Of a stretch of DNA of 64,000 nucleotides, positions 27,093-36,785 are shown piece after piece. The notes under the pieces are model-generated. The model was not told where the DNA came from. It was given only the letters and a program-made list of their open reading frames with translations, and searched no databases. A program made the translations under genes and the position numbers. Location of the stretch: NCBI RefSeq assembly GCF_900105215.1, contig NZ_FOIP01000002.1:1488001-1552000 (forward strand). Reading direction: 5' to 3'. Position 1 is the first letter of the stretch. Each line of letters begins with the position of its first letter. Source of the stretch: Lacrimispora sphenoides. GTDB taxonomy: Bacteria > Bacillota > Clostridia > Lachnospirales > Lachnospiraceae.

Positions 27093-28589
27093 ATGACCAC
27101 AATTTTTCTTGCAGAAGATGAAGTTTATGCACTTAAGGTTCTGCAGCAAAAAATTCTTGATTTGAATGAGGATTACGAAATTGTCGGGACTGCAGACAAT
27201 GGCGTTTCCGCACTGGAACAGCTCCCGGATGTCTCTCCCGATATTGTAATAACAGACATCCGTATGCCAGATATGGATGGACTGTCCCTGATTGATAAAT
27301 TAAAGAAAGCCGGATGTACTGCCCTTCCCGTAATCATAAGCGGTTATCAGGAATTTGATTACGCACAGCAGGCGGTCCGTCTGGGAGTCGCAGATTATTT
27401 ATTGAAGCCAGTTGATTTAGAAGAACTGAGGCGCTGTCTGGCCAGCTGTAAAAAACGTGTGAAACGGCGGCGTAAAAATATTATTTCATTTTTCGTCGGA
27501 GATGATTCCCTTTCGTTTGAAGCAACCATGGGACAGGATACGTTCTTTCTGATTTATATTATCATTTCCAACCCTTTAAGCACTGTAGAAACAATGATCC
27601 ATCCCAATGTACGGTATATTCCAAACAATGAAATGGAGCGGCTTTTTCCTAAACGCAATTCAAAGCAATTCATCCACTGCTTTGATGGATTCTTTTCTAA
27701 TGAAAAAGTTATGATATTAAATTATTCGGATATCGAGGCCCAAATGCTGGAGGCTACCTTGCAGCAATTTGTAAAAAACCTCCAGGAAGTGTCTCAAGAA
27801 TATATTACTGTCTTTCATACCGTAACGAAGAAACAAGCGATGGCCGCAGCTGTACGCCAATGCTACAACGGCGCCATAGCAAATATTGTTCTTGGCCAAA
27901 CTGGCGTGTACGCGGGCCTTCCACGGCAAAATGCTCCTGCAGAAACTTTAGGCGATATCGTAGACTTATATGCGCTTCTCATCCAACAAAAACAACCAGA
28001 CCTCCTGCTCTCCAACATCAGGCGATTGTTCCAGTCCTGGTCCCAGAAGCAGCGGCACTATATTGACGAAAGAAATGATCTTATATTTATACTTAACTCT
28101 CTCAAACAAAAGTTTTTGCTGAAAAAGGAATTTGATTATAACAGTCTCTATTTTCTTGAGAATATTATTTCTTTTTCCGCAAACAACTCAGAATTCGCGG
28201 ATAATTTTTGCTATTTTCTAATTGAAATGTTTATGAACTACGAACCAGAAACAAAAACAGGCGAAGACCTTGTCGAAACAATTCTTGCTTATTTTAAAAA
28301 CAATTTATCTTCCAATGTTTCTCTTCAAACCCTGGAAGAAGAAATGGGGCTTTCAAAAGTGTATTTGTGCAGAGTCTTTAAGAAATATAAAGGTACCAGC
28401 CCAATTGAATACTTTACAAGATTAAAAATAGAGAAAGCCAAAGAGCTTATGATTCAGTTTCCAGATCTATCATTACGAAAAATATCCGAATCCCTCGGAT
28501 TTAACGACGTGTACTATTTTAGTAAAGTATTTAAAAAGGTCACAGGAATTGCACCTTCGGAGATGCGGGCCTGTGAGCAAAGGCTATAA
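27093..28589 (+). CDS. YesN-type response regulator with AraC DNA-binding domain
   Basis: The receiver domain has acidic residues ED at 8-9, phosphoacceptor Asp55 in ITDIRMPDMDG and the Lys of DYLLKPVD. The C-terminus is an AraC helix-turn-helix pair (LEEEMGLSKVYLCRVFKKYKGTSPIEYF and YYFSKVFKKVTGIAPSEMR). Start: ATG at 27093 with GGAGGTG five bases upstream; a longer open frame upstream overlaps the kinase and is not used. It most likely controls the divergent binding-protein gene and perhaps the neighbouring hydrolase operons. Confidence 0.92.
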   Translation: MTTIFLAEDEVYALKVLQQKILDLNEDYEIVGTADNGVSALEQLPDVSPDIVITDIRMPDMDGLSLIDKLKKAGCTALPVIISGYQEFDYAQQAVRLGVADYLLKPVDLEELRRCLASCKKRVKRRRKNIISFFVGDDSLSFEATMGQDTFFLIYIIISNPLSTVETMIHPNVRYIPNNEMERLFPKRNSKQFIHCFDGFFSNEKVMILNYSDIEAQMLEATLQQFVKNLQEVSQEYITVFHTVTKKQAMAAAVRQCYNGAIANIVLGQTGVYAGLPRQNAPAETLGDIVDLYALLIQQKQPDLLLSNIRRLFQSWSQKQRHYIDERNDLIFILNSLKQKFLLKKEFDYNSLYFLENIISFSANNSEFADNFCYFLIEMFMNYEPETKTGEDLVETILAYFKNNLSSNVSLQTLEEEMGLSKVYLCRVFKKYKGTSPIEYFTRLKIEKAKELMIQFPDLSLRKISESLGFNDVYYFSKVFKKVTGIAPSEMRACEQRL

Positions 28590-28629
28590 AGCTTCAAGGA
28601 CCTTTTTCAAAGTTACTGATATAAATGCG

Positions 28630-28684
28630 TTGAACGGGTGTATGATGGCCAATCGTTCTCTGTGCCTTCCTATCACCCGTTCAA
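28630..28684. repeat. perfect 11-bp inverted repeat between convergent genes
   Basis: TTGAACGGGTG (28630-28640) and CACCCGTTCAA (28674-28684) are exact reverse complements with a 33-bp loop. No T run follows on either side. It lies between two converging operons and may be a processing or pausing structure; no mobile-element gene is nearby. Confidence 0.6.
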
Positions 28685-28730
28685 TCATTGGATTCTATCA
28701 GTCATGTTATATTTCCTGCGTTTTTCCATG

Positions 28731-30530
28731 TTATCTCAGATAGATTTCTTGATATTCTTTCCTATCTCTGTATGCTTTTGCCAGTTCCTTGAACGCTTCC
28801 ATGGTACATGCTTTCTGTGGACCTTCGGCTTTTAGTCCGGCTTGTTCCACTACCAATTGGCCGTTGATTATGGATGCCGTGGCGGGCTCTGCAAATTGGC
28901 CGCCTTTCGGTATGATTTCAAATGTGATGGCGCAGCAGCAACCAGTCAGATCTGTAAAGCAGATGTCGGTTTCCTCTCCGTGGTATAGAATTGCGTCAAT
29001 GCAGACGGCAGATCCGATGTCTTTATGGCCGCCGGTTTCGTTGACGTGCTCTGCTTCTTTGGTGATTTGAAGTTCCACATGGTTGTCTCCGAATTCTGCA
29101 TACGGGAATGTGATGCGTATGCAGGCGTCTGCAATCTCAATATCGAAAACATTGTCTCCTGTTTTCACTGCGTTTACCTGGTCTGTTGCCCCGCCGATTT
29201 CGAATCGGAATCTTAAGTCAGAGGCTTTGATGGTTGCGTCTTTTACCATGTCCAGATTGCAGTGTGTGTCCCCTCCGTTGGTTCCGAAGCCGGTAACTGA
29301 CACCGCCCTGGTTTTGTCCTGAGAGGTAACGATAAGGCCTGAGGAATAATCGTAAAAGTCGTGGAGGCATTTGATGCTGCAATAAACAGGCTTTTCTTCC
29401 GTGCCGTAGTAGCTGATATGGTTGCGCTTCTGGTTCCAGAAATTGGACTTATAAAAAGTGCCCAGGTTAAAGTTTTCATTCTGGTAGCAGACTGCGATTT
29501 CGCTCTCCCACGGTTTCTCGCCGTGGATGAATACCGCATCCACCTGGTTTTCTTTGGTTGGATTGATAAAATACTGCTCATAGCAGGTTGGGCACACGCT
29601 CTTGGAACTGAAAAAACCTATGGGAAGCTTTTCATCAAGGCCTTCTTCATCAAGAGGCACCAGGGATATCTGATAGCTAAGGGCCCTCTGGATCCGCATC
29701 AGCAGCTGGGTATCTTCCAGCATTCCGTAAAACCGTGCATGGGGACCTGCCCACTGTTTGGTTTTATAGTGGAAATGGTCTGCGATGCATTTCCAGGCCA
29801 GGCCGCTGATATCTTCCAGCTTCTTAACAGCCTCTTTATCTTTGATATAAGGAATCATGGAGGCCAGATCATCGATGACCACCCAGGTATAAGAAGGGCT
29901 GTTGTATTCCTGGAATGCCCCGTGGCCGATGTTAAACGCATACAAGCCATCCAGCCTTCTTTTCGCGTATTCCACCAGGGAATCTTCTCCGAACTGCTCT
30001 CCGGCTACCATGGTCACAAGGGTTCCCATAATGGAAATATTGGTATAGTGTGGACCCATATTCCGTTGGATGATAGAGTTACAGCTATGTATGATTGCCT
30101 GGTGCATCATCTCCGCTAAATCGGCCGGGATATGTTCCCTGTAATCGATGAGCATCTGCAGCAGCTTTTTACCACAGAAATCCGCCCAGTTCCAATCCGG
30201 CGGAGCCATCTGCTCCAGTGTCTCCTCCATAAAATACGGCCATATTCCATAGGTATCATGAACGGAATTGGTATCCTGAAGAGGTACCACCCGGTGCAGG
30301 ATTCTTATTGCCTCTTCAAAATTCTCTTCTGTTCCCCGGTTCATCCGTTCATATGCATAACTCAGGGAATCGTAGGTCGGATGTACCATTTGGTTTACCA
30401 GTGTACTGTGATATCCGTGTTTGCCGCGCCACTGGGTGATCATTGCCTCTTCCCTGTCATATTTTTTATCCATCCTGCCCATGATCCTGTCATTTAATTG
30501 TTTTTCCTGAGGATTTAAAAATTCAATCAT
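28731..30530 (-). CDS. protein of unknown family in the GH38/GH105 operon
   Basis: I do not recognise a family. The 599 residues have no signal peptide or membrane segment. The N-terminal 330 residues look helix-rich, with toroid-like segments such as SVHDTYGIWPYFMEETLEQM and GHGAFQEYNSPSYTWVVIDDLAS. The C-terminal part (roughly 330-560) looks beta-rich (DATIKASDLRFRFEIGG, VFDIEIADACIRITFPYAEFGDNHVEL). A helical toroid followed by a beta-sandwich is the shape of many polysaccharide lyases and some hydrolases. It is the last gene of an operon with an importer, PL22-like lyase, GH38 and GH105, which suggests a carbohydrate-active enzyme. Conserved His, Glu, Asn and Tyr in HDTYG and EYNSPSY are candidate active-site residues. 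Confidence 0.8.
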   Translation of the reverse strand: MIEFLNPQEKQLNDRIMGRMDKKYDREEAMITQWRGKHGYHSTLVNQMVHPTYDSLSYAYERMNRGTEENFEEAIRILHRVVPLQDTNSVHDTYGIWPYFMEETLEQMAPPDWNWADFCGKKLLQMLIDYREHIPADLAEMMHQAIIHSCNSIIQRNMGPHYTNISIMGTLVTMVAGEQFGEDSLVEYAKRRLDGLYAFNIGHGAFQEYNSPSYTWVVIDDLASMIPYIKDKEAVKKLEDISGLAWKCIADHFHYKTKQWAGPHARFYGMLEDTQLLMRIQRALSYQISLVPLDEEGLDEKLPIGFFSSKSVCPTCYEQYFINPTKENQVDAVFIHGEKPWESEIAVCYQNENFNLGTFYKSNFWNQKRNHISYYGTEEKPVYCSIKCLHDFYDYSSGLIVTSQDKTRAVSVTGFGTNGGDTHCNLDMVKDATIKASDLRFRFEIGGATDQVNAVKTGDNVFDIEIADACIRITFPYAEFGDNHVELQITKEAEHVNETGGHKDIGSAVCIDAILYHGEETDICFTDLTGCCCAITFEIIPKGGQFAEPATASIINGQLVVEQAGLKAEGPQKACTMEAFKELAKAYRDRKEYQEIYLR

Positions 30531-30574
30531 CGTACATTCCCTTTCTCCAAAAGAATGGTTCCGTGTTCTTGCTT

Positions 30575-31462
30575 TTATTGGTTTCCATTTGGTTTCGTAT
30601 CAAAAATCTTTCTTCTGAGTTTGCTGTACTGCTTCGGAGTAATTCCCATGATCCGCTTAAAGGTCCTGATAAAATGGGATTCATCGGCATACCCCACCAG
30701 CTCACAGATTTTCAATATGGGCATCCCTTCCGAAAGATAGGTCCTGGCCTTCATCACGCGCGTCATGATGATATACTCATTGGGCGCCATCCCGGTTACG
30801 GCTTTAAATAGTCTGATCAGATGGGTCTTGCTGATGAAAAACTTAGCCGTCAGCGTATCCAGCGTCAGATCCTTGTTTATGTTGTTTTTAATATATTGCA
30901 AAATCGGATTTAAACGTTCCGAGGATTGCTCCTCCTGATAGTGGACGGAACCTTTGAAATACCCGCTGCACAAGGTCACCAGTTCCGTCAGGGTCAGTTT
31001 CTTAAGCAGTTCCGTCCCATACCGGCTGTCCTTAATATAACGGTCCAAACGGGAAATGGTATCCAGGAATTCCTCTGTCTGTGTTTCTGTCAGCTGTACA
31101 TAATGGGCCACTCCCTGGGGCCGGTTTATAAATGCATGGAATAGGTCCTCCTCACCGGTATTGAACATTGCAATATAGTCAGGCACAAAGGATATGATAT
31201 AGCGGTCAAAGATTCCGTCGGGCGGAGCGGTGGTTCGGTGCAGCTCGCTGTTATTGACCAGCACTAGACCGCCCCGGTTCAGCGTATAGGAACAATTTTC
31301 AAAGTAGAATCCGCTGTTGTCCGTCAGTGTGAACCAAATCTCAAATCCGTCATGAAAATGCAGGTTTTTCATATCATACTCATGGGCACCGCAGACAGTA
31401 TGGGTCACCATCAGGTTATCCTGATATAATTCCTGGACAGCATATACTTCCTTTCGCTCCAT
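30575..31462 (-). CDS. AraC-family transcriptional regulator with cupin sensor
   Basis: The N-terminal half is a cupin-like sugar-binding domain (NLHFHDGFEIWF, with the His pair). The C-terminal half is the AraC DNA-binding region (LDTLTAKFFISKTHLIRLFKAVTGMAPNEYI and HFIRTFKRIMGITPKQYSKLRRK). Start: ATG at 31462, seven bases after CAGGAG; an in-frame TTG lies just upstream. It begins four bases after the GH105 stop, so it is made with the catabolic genes. It probably activates this operon in response to a sugar; the inverted repeat in the operon promoter is a candidate site. Confidence 0.9.
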   Translation of the reverse strand: MERKEVYAVQELYQDNLMVTHTVCGAHEYDMKNLHFHDGFEIWFTLTDNSGFYFENCSYTLNRGGLVLVNNSELHRTTAPPDGIFDRYIISFVPDYIAMFNTGEEDLFHAFINRPQGVAHYVQLTETQTEEFLDTISRLDRYIKDSRYGTELLKKLTLTELVTLCSGYFKGSVHYQEEQSSERLNPILQYIKNNINKDLTLDTLTAKFFISKTHLIRLFKAVTGMAPNEYIIMTRVMKARTYLSEGMPILKICELVGYADESHFIRTFKRIMGITPKQYSKLRRKIFDTKPNGNQ

Positions 31463-31466
31463 TTTA

Positions 31467-32483
31467 TCACTCCTGTTCAAATTCAGCCAATGCCAGGCAG
31501 GTAAGGGCCTGCCCGTACAAAGTAGGTATTACTGGTATGTCCCGGTATTCCTTAGCTGTTTTCATAATGGGCGTCCCGCCAGACACCCCCTGAACCGTCC
31601 CTGTCTCATCTACGTAATGAGGCAGCACCTGATATACCCGCCGGGCAGCATTCTCCAGGCTGCCGTCCACATACCCGAACCGGATGCCCCTTTTGATCCC
31701 ACAGGCGATTCCGGCAGAAGCAGAAAGCTCATCGTAAGATGTGGGGTCATCTAATATGGAGCCGAACAATCCATTGTTTCTCTGCAAACGTGTAAGAGAG
31801 GAGGCATGACGCTGCAGCTTACGGATTACATCATCTCTTTCTTCGAATTTCCCCACCTCATTGAGAATTTCTACGGTACTGTATATGATCCAGGCGTTAG
31901 CCCGTCCCCAATGGATGCTGCTCAAATGGGTCCTGCTGGTGCCGTCCCAGCCATGATAGAACAGCCCCGTTTCCTCGTCCCACAGATAACGGTAATGGAG
32001 GACCAACTGGTCCGAAGCAAATTCCGTATAACTTCTGTTACCGGTCAGTCTCCCGAACCTGGCCATGAAGATGCATACCATAAATAACGTATCCGCCCAC
32101 ATCTGATTATCGAAGCTGGCATTCTCTGTCACCGTATGCTCCAAACCTCCGTCAATGGTTAACGGTGCTTCTTTTAAGACGTATTCCGCCATATCCTGAC
32201 ACACCTTCCGATATGCTTCCTTACTACTCTTCTTATACAATTCCAGTATTGCAATCATAGGAGCCGTAGAATTCACGGTCTTCTGCCGGTAAGCATCCTC
32301 CAGATGCTTACCAGCCCAATCAGTCAGGAAATCCAAATACTCATCCTTTCCGGTAACCTCCCACGCTTTCCAAATACCGTACAACCCTACTCCGGGCACC
32401 CAATCAAAAGAATGGATGTTCATGGCCCATTCCTTGTCACTGCCATGTACAACTCTGTCTGTGATTTTCTCTATTAACTGCAA
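31467..32483 (-). CDS. GH105 unsaturated uronyl hydrolase
   Basis: Family GH105 (YteR/YesR type), which removes a 4,5-unsaturated uronic acid from the non-reducing end of lyase products by hydration of the double bond. Family segments include FDWVPGVGLYGIWKAWEVTG, the catalytic Asp in QMWADTLFM, HWGRANAWIIYSTVEIL and DELSASAGIACGIKRGIRFGYV. Start: TTG at 32483, with GGAAGGAG six bases upstream and 32 bp past the GH38 stop; this gives 338 residues, near the family norm. Starts further upstream would overlap GH38 by about 100 bp without a ribosome site. No signal peptide. Substrate linkage (rhamnose or mannose at +1) is not readable. Confidence 0.88.
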   Translation of the reverse strand: MQLIEKITDRVVHGSDKEWAMNIHSFDWVPGVGLYGIWKAWEVTGKDEYLDFLTDWAGKHLEDAYRQKTVNSTAPMIAILELYKKSSKEAYRKVCQDMAEYVLKEAPLTIDGGLEHTVTENASFDNQMWADTLFMVCIFMARFGRLTGNRSYTEFASDQLVLHYRYLWDEETGLFYHGWDGTSRTHLSSIHWGRANAWIIYSTVEILNEVGKFEERDDVIRKLQRHASSLTRLQRNNGLFGSILDDPTSYDELSASAGIACGIKRGIRFGYVDGSLENAARRVYQVLPHYVDETGTVQGVSGGTPIMKTAKEYRDIPVIPTLYGQALTCLALAEFEQE

Positions 32484-32515
32484 AATGTGCTCCTTCCAAT
32501 ACGATTTCTTATTTA

Positions 32516-35500
32516 TTATTTTTCTAAACTTATTCTGAAGGTCCGTATCTGAAACGGTTTCATACGGCATCGGATCTCCGCTCCCTGGCCTTTGATACCG
32601 AGAGGCTGTTCCAGAAGATTGCACTCTTCATAACCTGTAATATGGAAATCCGAAGTGATCACTGCGTCCGCCGTACTTCCATGGCATTCGTGGATACGCA
32701 GGATCAATCCTCTGTCGTCTTCTGCCGGTTTTACTACATCCATTTGTACCGCATTGGTGTTACAGGTAAATATTTGCCTGCCGCAGATTACGGAGTTCCC
32801 TCCTCTGCATTCCAGCGGTTGGTTCAAAGCAGTACTTTCTTCAATGACACGGCCTTCCTGCAGACTTCCCTTATGAGGAAGGAGGGAATAGGTGAAGCTG
32901 TGATGCCCCATATCCGCTTGGGCATCCGGATGTTTTGCGCTTTTCAGCAGGGAAAGTTTCATCATATGGTCCTTGATGCTGTAGCCGTATTTGCAGTCAT
33001 TCATCAACGCCACACCGTAGCCGGTTTCGGAGAAGTCCGCCCACTTATGGGCCGCCACCTCGAACCTGGCCATGTCCCAGCTGGTGTTAAAATGGGTTGT
33101 GCGTTCCACATGGCCGAACTGGATATCATAGGACGCTTTGGTACTTCGCACATTAACCGGGAAGGAAGTTTTTAACAGCCTGTGGTCTTCCTGCCACTCC
33201 ACTTCACTCATAAAGTCAATTCTTCTGCTGTCCCGGTACACAATCATATCCTGGACCACATCCGACTGGTTATAATGATAAGCGAACCGTACCACAGCTC
33301 TAAGCGCTCCTGCCTCTATCACTTCTGCAGGCCTGGTACATTCCATAATTTCCTTTTTTTGAGTATAATAAATGTCCACATCCCAGGCATCATGATTAAG
33401 CGGCCTGTCTTCATAGATTTCCAGCACATTGCCTGATTCGCCGTCTGCCAATACCTCTCTGTCATTTTCTTTATCATAAATGCGGCACAACTGCCCATCT
33501 TCATTCCAGCAGATCGTGTAGTATGGCGTTTCCAGCCTTCCAGTTCTTTCATCCCAGCAGAACGGCGCGGTTTCGGGATCTCCAGCCTCTCCACCACAGC
33601 AGGAGGATATAGACTCAGATTCCTCAGTTTCCCCATATCCGCAGCCCCGGACAGCTACCGAACTGCGGGCAGGAACCAGCACATCCACCAGATAACCACC
33701 TTCTGTTTTCTGCGCCTCCAACCGGTTTCCACGCTCATCATTAAAGCTGATGTCTTTCTCCGTACTGATGAACACCAGTCCCCTTTGGTCATAGGCGCCG
33801 CCGTGATATACTGTATACCAGCTATCCTCAAGGGAACTTTCCGTTCTTTCGCCAAGCATTTCCCAGGCGTCTTCCTTCAACTGATTCAGCAGACTGTCCG
33901 CAAGATCGTATTCTTTCATGGAATCCTGATACACTTCCCGGATGGAGGAGCCGGGAATGATATCATGGAACTGATTCCTCAGGATGATTTCCCATGCCTC
34001 CTTTAATTTGTCCTTTCCCGAGGCTCTGCCCCAAAGACTGGCCAGCGCGCTGAGCCATTCGGCCTCCTGGGCTTTATTTTCCAGCTTGCGGTTTCGCTTC
34101 TTGCTACTTGCCTGTGAGGTATAAGTGCCTCTGTGGTATTCTAAGTATAATTCACCGTCCCACAGCGCCAGCTTATCTCCTGCCGCTTCTGCATCCTTAT
34201 GGATTTCCTCAAAGAATTGCCCGGCTTTTACCGGCTTCACAGCAGGAAGTCCCGGCAGGCGGCTCATGACCCGTAAAAGCTCCAGCATCTCCCGGTTCAC
34301 ACCGCCGCCTCCGTCTCCATAACCATAAGACACCAGCGTCTGATTCGAAATATCCTTATTCTTGAATTTCGTCCAGCTTCCTATGATGGCCCTGGGATTT
34401 AACATCCCATTGTATGTAGAAAAACGGTCGGAAAAATCCTGGTTCTCCTCAGGTGTATCCACAAAATAAGTCAGGATCTCGCTTCCATCGATGCCCCTCC
34501 AGGTAAATAAGTCATTGGGGATGCTGTTGAACTGGTTCCAGCTGATTTTTGTGGTCATGAATGTTTTGATATTGCACTGTTTCAAGATCTGAGGCAGCGC
34601 CCAGCTGTAACCAAATACATCCGGCAGCCACAGATAGCGGCATTCCACTCCGAATTCCTTCCGGAAGAATTCCGTACCGTAAAGTATCTGGCGTACCAGG
34701 GATTCCCCTGATGTGATGTTGCAATCCGCTTCCAGCCACATGCCGCCCTCTGCTTCCCACTTCCCATCCTTTACCCGCTGCTTAATTTCCTCATAAAGTT
34801 CCGGACAATCATGTTTCAAATATTGATAAAGCTGGGGTTGGGTCTGTAAGAAAACGAACTCATCATATTCTTTCATCAAACGCAGGGCCGTCGCAAAGGA
34901 TCGCATGGATTTCTCCCTGGTATGTTTTAACCGCCATAGCCACGCTACATCAATATGGGTGTGGCCGATGCAATTGACGGTTACTGGCGATTTCCAACCG
35001 GATGCGTCAATCCGCTTTTCAAACAGTTCCAAAGCATCAACGATGGTTGCGTGAAGCTTATCCTCATCCCAATTGATCAGCTTTAAGGCTTCTTCCATGG
35101 CGTCCGTCAGAATATATTTATTCCCATCTGTTTCTGTCAGGTACTGCAGCTCCTGGCAGACCGCTTTTAAGTAATAATAGAACTTATCCGCCGCTTCATG
35201 TAAGTATCCCACATGGGCCTTTAGCATCTGATGGTAAAATGTCTTTTTCTTCCCGCCGCCTTCTAACCCTGTCCATAATAGGAAAGTCAGTTCAGCTTCC
35301 TGGCCGGCAAATTCTTGCAGAGCCACATCCTGATGATTGGAATCCATTCCCTGATAAGGCTTCCCATTGACGTAAAGCAGGGACTCAAAGCCGCTGTTGC
35401 CACCGCCCCCTGTAACTCCAAAGTCAAACAGGCCTGTCACTTTATATCCAGCCATCGCCCTGGGAAGCACCAGCTTCTTTCTCAGCCACAGATAACGGTC

Positions 35501-35698
35501 CCGTCCCACAAAGAAATCACAAAGCTGCATATCCGTACCCGTGAATTCATTCGGAAGCTCCGTATAAGGCACATCTTCACACCCTGTGGCTTCCATGGAT
35601 TCCATAGGCGTAATGGGCTCCAGCCCACAGTAGCGCCTCCACTCCAATTCGACCATCCTCTTTTCAAACTTTTCCAATGAAAATATCATATGATTCAT
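32516..35698 (-). CDS. GH38 alpha-mannosidase
   Basis: Retaining alpha-mannosidase of family 38 (1060 residues, usual size). The zinc site is in IGHTHIDVAWLWRLKHT; the nucleophile Asp is in YLWLPDVFGYSWALPQIL; TKISWNQFNSIPNDLFTWRGIDGSE is the usual following segment. N-terminal beta-domain, catalytic barrel, helical bundle (RNQFHDIIPGSSIREVY) and a long C-terminal beta region are all present. It has no signal peptide, so it removes alpha-mannose from imported oligosaccharides. It lies between the PL22-like lyase (14 bp) and GH105. Mannose next to an unsaturated uronic acid would fit this order of steps. Confidence 0.95.
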   Translation of the reverse strand: MNHMIFSLEKFEKRMVELEWRRYCGLEPITPMESMEATGCEDVPYTELPNEFTGTDMQLCDFFVGRDRYLWLRKKLVLPRAMAGYKVTGLFDFGVTGGGGNSGFESLLYVNGKPYQGMDSNHQDVALQEFAGQEAELTFLLWTGLEGGGKKKTFYHQMLKAHVGYLHEAADKFYYYLKAVCQELQYLTETDGNKYILTDAMEEALKLINWDEDKLHATIVDALELFEKRIDASGWKSPVTVNCIGHTHIDVAWLWRLKHTREKSMRSFATALRLMKEYDEFVFLQTQPQLYQYLKHDCPELYEEIKQRVKDGKWEAEGGMWLEADCNITSGESLVRQILYGTEFFRKEFGVECRYLWLPDVFGYSWALPQILKQCNIKTFMTTKISWNQFNSIPNDLFTWRGIDGSEILTYFVDTPEENQDFSDRFSTYNGMLNPRAIIGSWTKFKNKDISNQTLVSYGYGDGGGGVNREMLELLRVMSRLPGLPAVKPVKAGQFFEEIHKDAEAAGDKLALWDGELYLEYHRGTYTSQASSKKRNRKLENKAQEAEWLSALASLWGRASGKDKLKEAWEIILRNQFHDIIPGSSIREVYQDSMKEYDLADSLLNQLKEDAWEMLGERTESSLEDSWYTVYHGGAYDQRGLVFISTEKDISFNDERGNRLEAQKTEGGYLVDVLVPARSSVAVRGCGYGETEESESISSCCGGEAGDPETAPFCWDERTGRLETPYYTICWNEDGQLCRIYDKENDREVLADGESGNVLEIYEDRPLNHDAWDVDIYYTQKKEIMECTRPAEVIEAGALRAVVRFAYHYNQSDVVQDMIVYRDSRRIDFMSEVEWQEDHRLLKTSFPVNVRSTKASYDIQFGHVERTTHFNTSWDMARFEVAAHKWADFSETGYGVALMNDCKYGYSIKDHMMKLSLLKSAKHPDAQADMGHHSFTYSLLPHKGSLQEGRVIEESTALNQPLECRGGNSVICGRQIFTCNTNAVQMDVVKPAEDDRGLILRIHECHGSTADAVITSDFHITGYEECNLLEQPLGIKGQGAEIRCRMKPFQIRTFRISLEK

Positions 35699-35712
35699 CT
35701 CTCATTTCTCTT

Positions 35713-36765
35713 TTACTTTTCAGGTAAATCCACAATGGCAACACAGGTATTTCCGGCTTCGTTTAACATGGTGAAGCATAGCTTCTTCCCATCGGGGCTG
35801 AATACCGGATGGGGGTGGCAGGGATGGACCCAATTGGTTTCCGCCCTGACCAGGGGAATTTCCATCTCCATGGCCTGGTCAATTAAGACCACATCGCTGA
35901 ATTTTCCGGGGACCTGGGTATCGGCAGCCAGCCGATTCCCGTCAGGCGATACGCCTACATGCCAGTACTTGCCTCCGGAAGCCACTGAGCGGGTCTTATG
36001 TGTCTCCCTGTCGATATACCATACTCCTCTTGGTTCTATGGTCGCAGATATGTATTTAACAAAATATAAACCTTTTCCATCAGGACTCCACATCTCATGG
36101 CCGCAGCATTCCCCATTGTTCCCGTCCTGATCCAGGCGCTGCCGGAAGATATTCTCTGTCTTGCCGTTTATTACGTCCGTCATCCAAAGGCGGTTGGTGA
36201 TATAACAGCAATGGCCTTCATGACAGAAGAACATGTGGTTCGGATCCACAGGGCTTGGCATACAGTGGGATATTTCGTTAAAGGGCGGCGGGAATGATTG
36301 GCGGTGAAACTCCTCATGGCTCCCTGTCAGTAAGTTTATCCTGCCAATGGAATAGCTGCCGTCCTCGTATTTCCAGCAAGCCGCCCCGAACTGTCCGTCA
36401 TTGGTTATGGAAATGGGTCCGACCAGAGGATACGGCGCCTCCCATAATATTGATGTGGTTCCCGTGCTGATTTCCGTTGCCAGATACCGGTCCCCCTCTA
36501 CATGATATAATTTTCCGTTCCTCACCGTAAAATCCGTCCCGACCCCGCCTTCACAAAGCAGCCTCTCTTCTCCTGACTCCAGATTCGTCCACACATAGGA
36601 ACAACTGCTGTCTTTTAGGCTGGGCAGCCTGGCTGTCACTACCGCCTGGTTCCCATCCCAGCAATTGGACGTCACATAGCAGTGGGCAACATTCTTCCCT
36701 TCTTCATTTAAGGTCCTGTATTCCGTCCCAAAGGTATCGCATCGTTTCATTCTAAAATCTGCCAT
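35713..36765 (-). CDS. PL22-like oligogalacturonate lyase family propeller protein
   Basis: A beta-propeller of the oligogalacturonide lyase family (PL22). Repeated blades end in SPDG (CGHEMWSPDGKGLYFV, KYWHVGVSPDGNRLAAD, HPHPVFSPDGKKLCF). The His cluster needed for the Mn2+ site and the base is present: HCMPSPVDPNH, CGHEMW, WHVGV and HPCHPHP. PL22 enzymes split unsaturated digalacturonate; in this operon, with alpha-mannosidase, the substrate may be a different uronic disaccharide. Cytoplasmic, 350 residues, with an AGGAGG ribosome site; a strong hairpin separates it from the binding-protein gene. Confidence 0.75.
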   Translation of the reverse strand: MADFRMKRCDTFGTEYRTLNEEGKNVAHCYVTSNCWDGNQAVVTARLPSLKDSSCSYVWTNLESGEERLLCEGGVGTDFTVRNGKLYHVEGDRYLATEISTGTTSILWEAPYPLVGPISITNDGQFGAACWKYEDGSYSIGRINLLTGSHEEFHRQSFPPPFNEISHCMPSPVDPNHMFFCHEGHCCYITNRLWMTDVINGKTENIFRQRLDQDGNNGECCGHEMWSPDGKGLYFVKYISATIEPRGVWYIDRETHKTRSVASGGKYWHVGVSPDGNRLAADTQVPGKFSDVVLIDQAMEMEIPLVRAETNWVHPCHPHPVFSPDGKKLCFTMLNEAGNTCVAIVDLPEK

Positions 36766-36785
36766 AGGTTTACCTCCTCTTATAC

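Noticed and set aside
29361..30119. Long plus-strand frame of 252 codons opposite the unknown 599-residue gene
   Set aside because: It is fully opposite a gene with a better ribosome site, operon context and codon pattern; the translation resembles no family.
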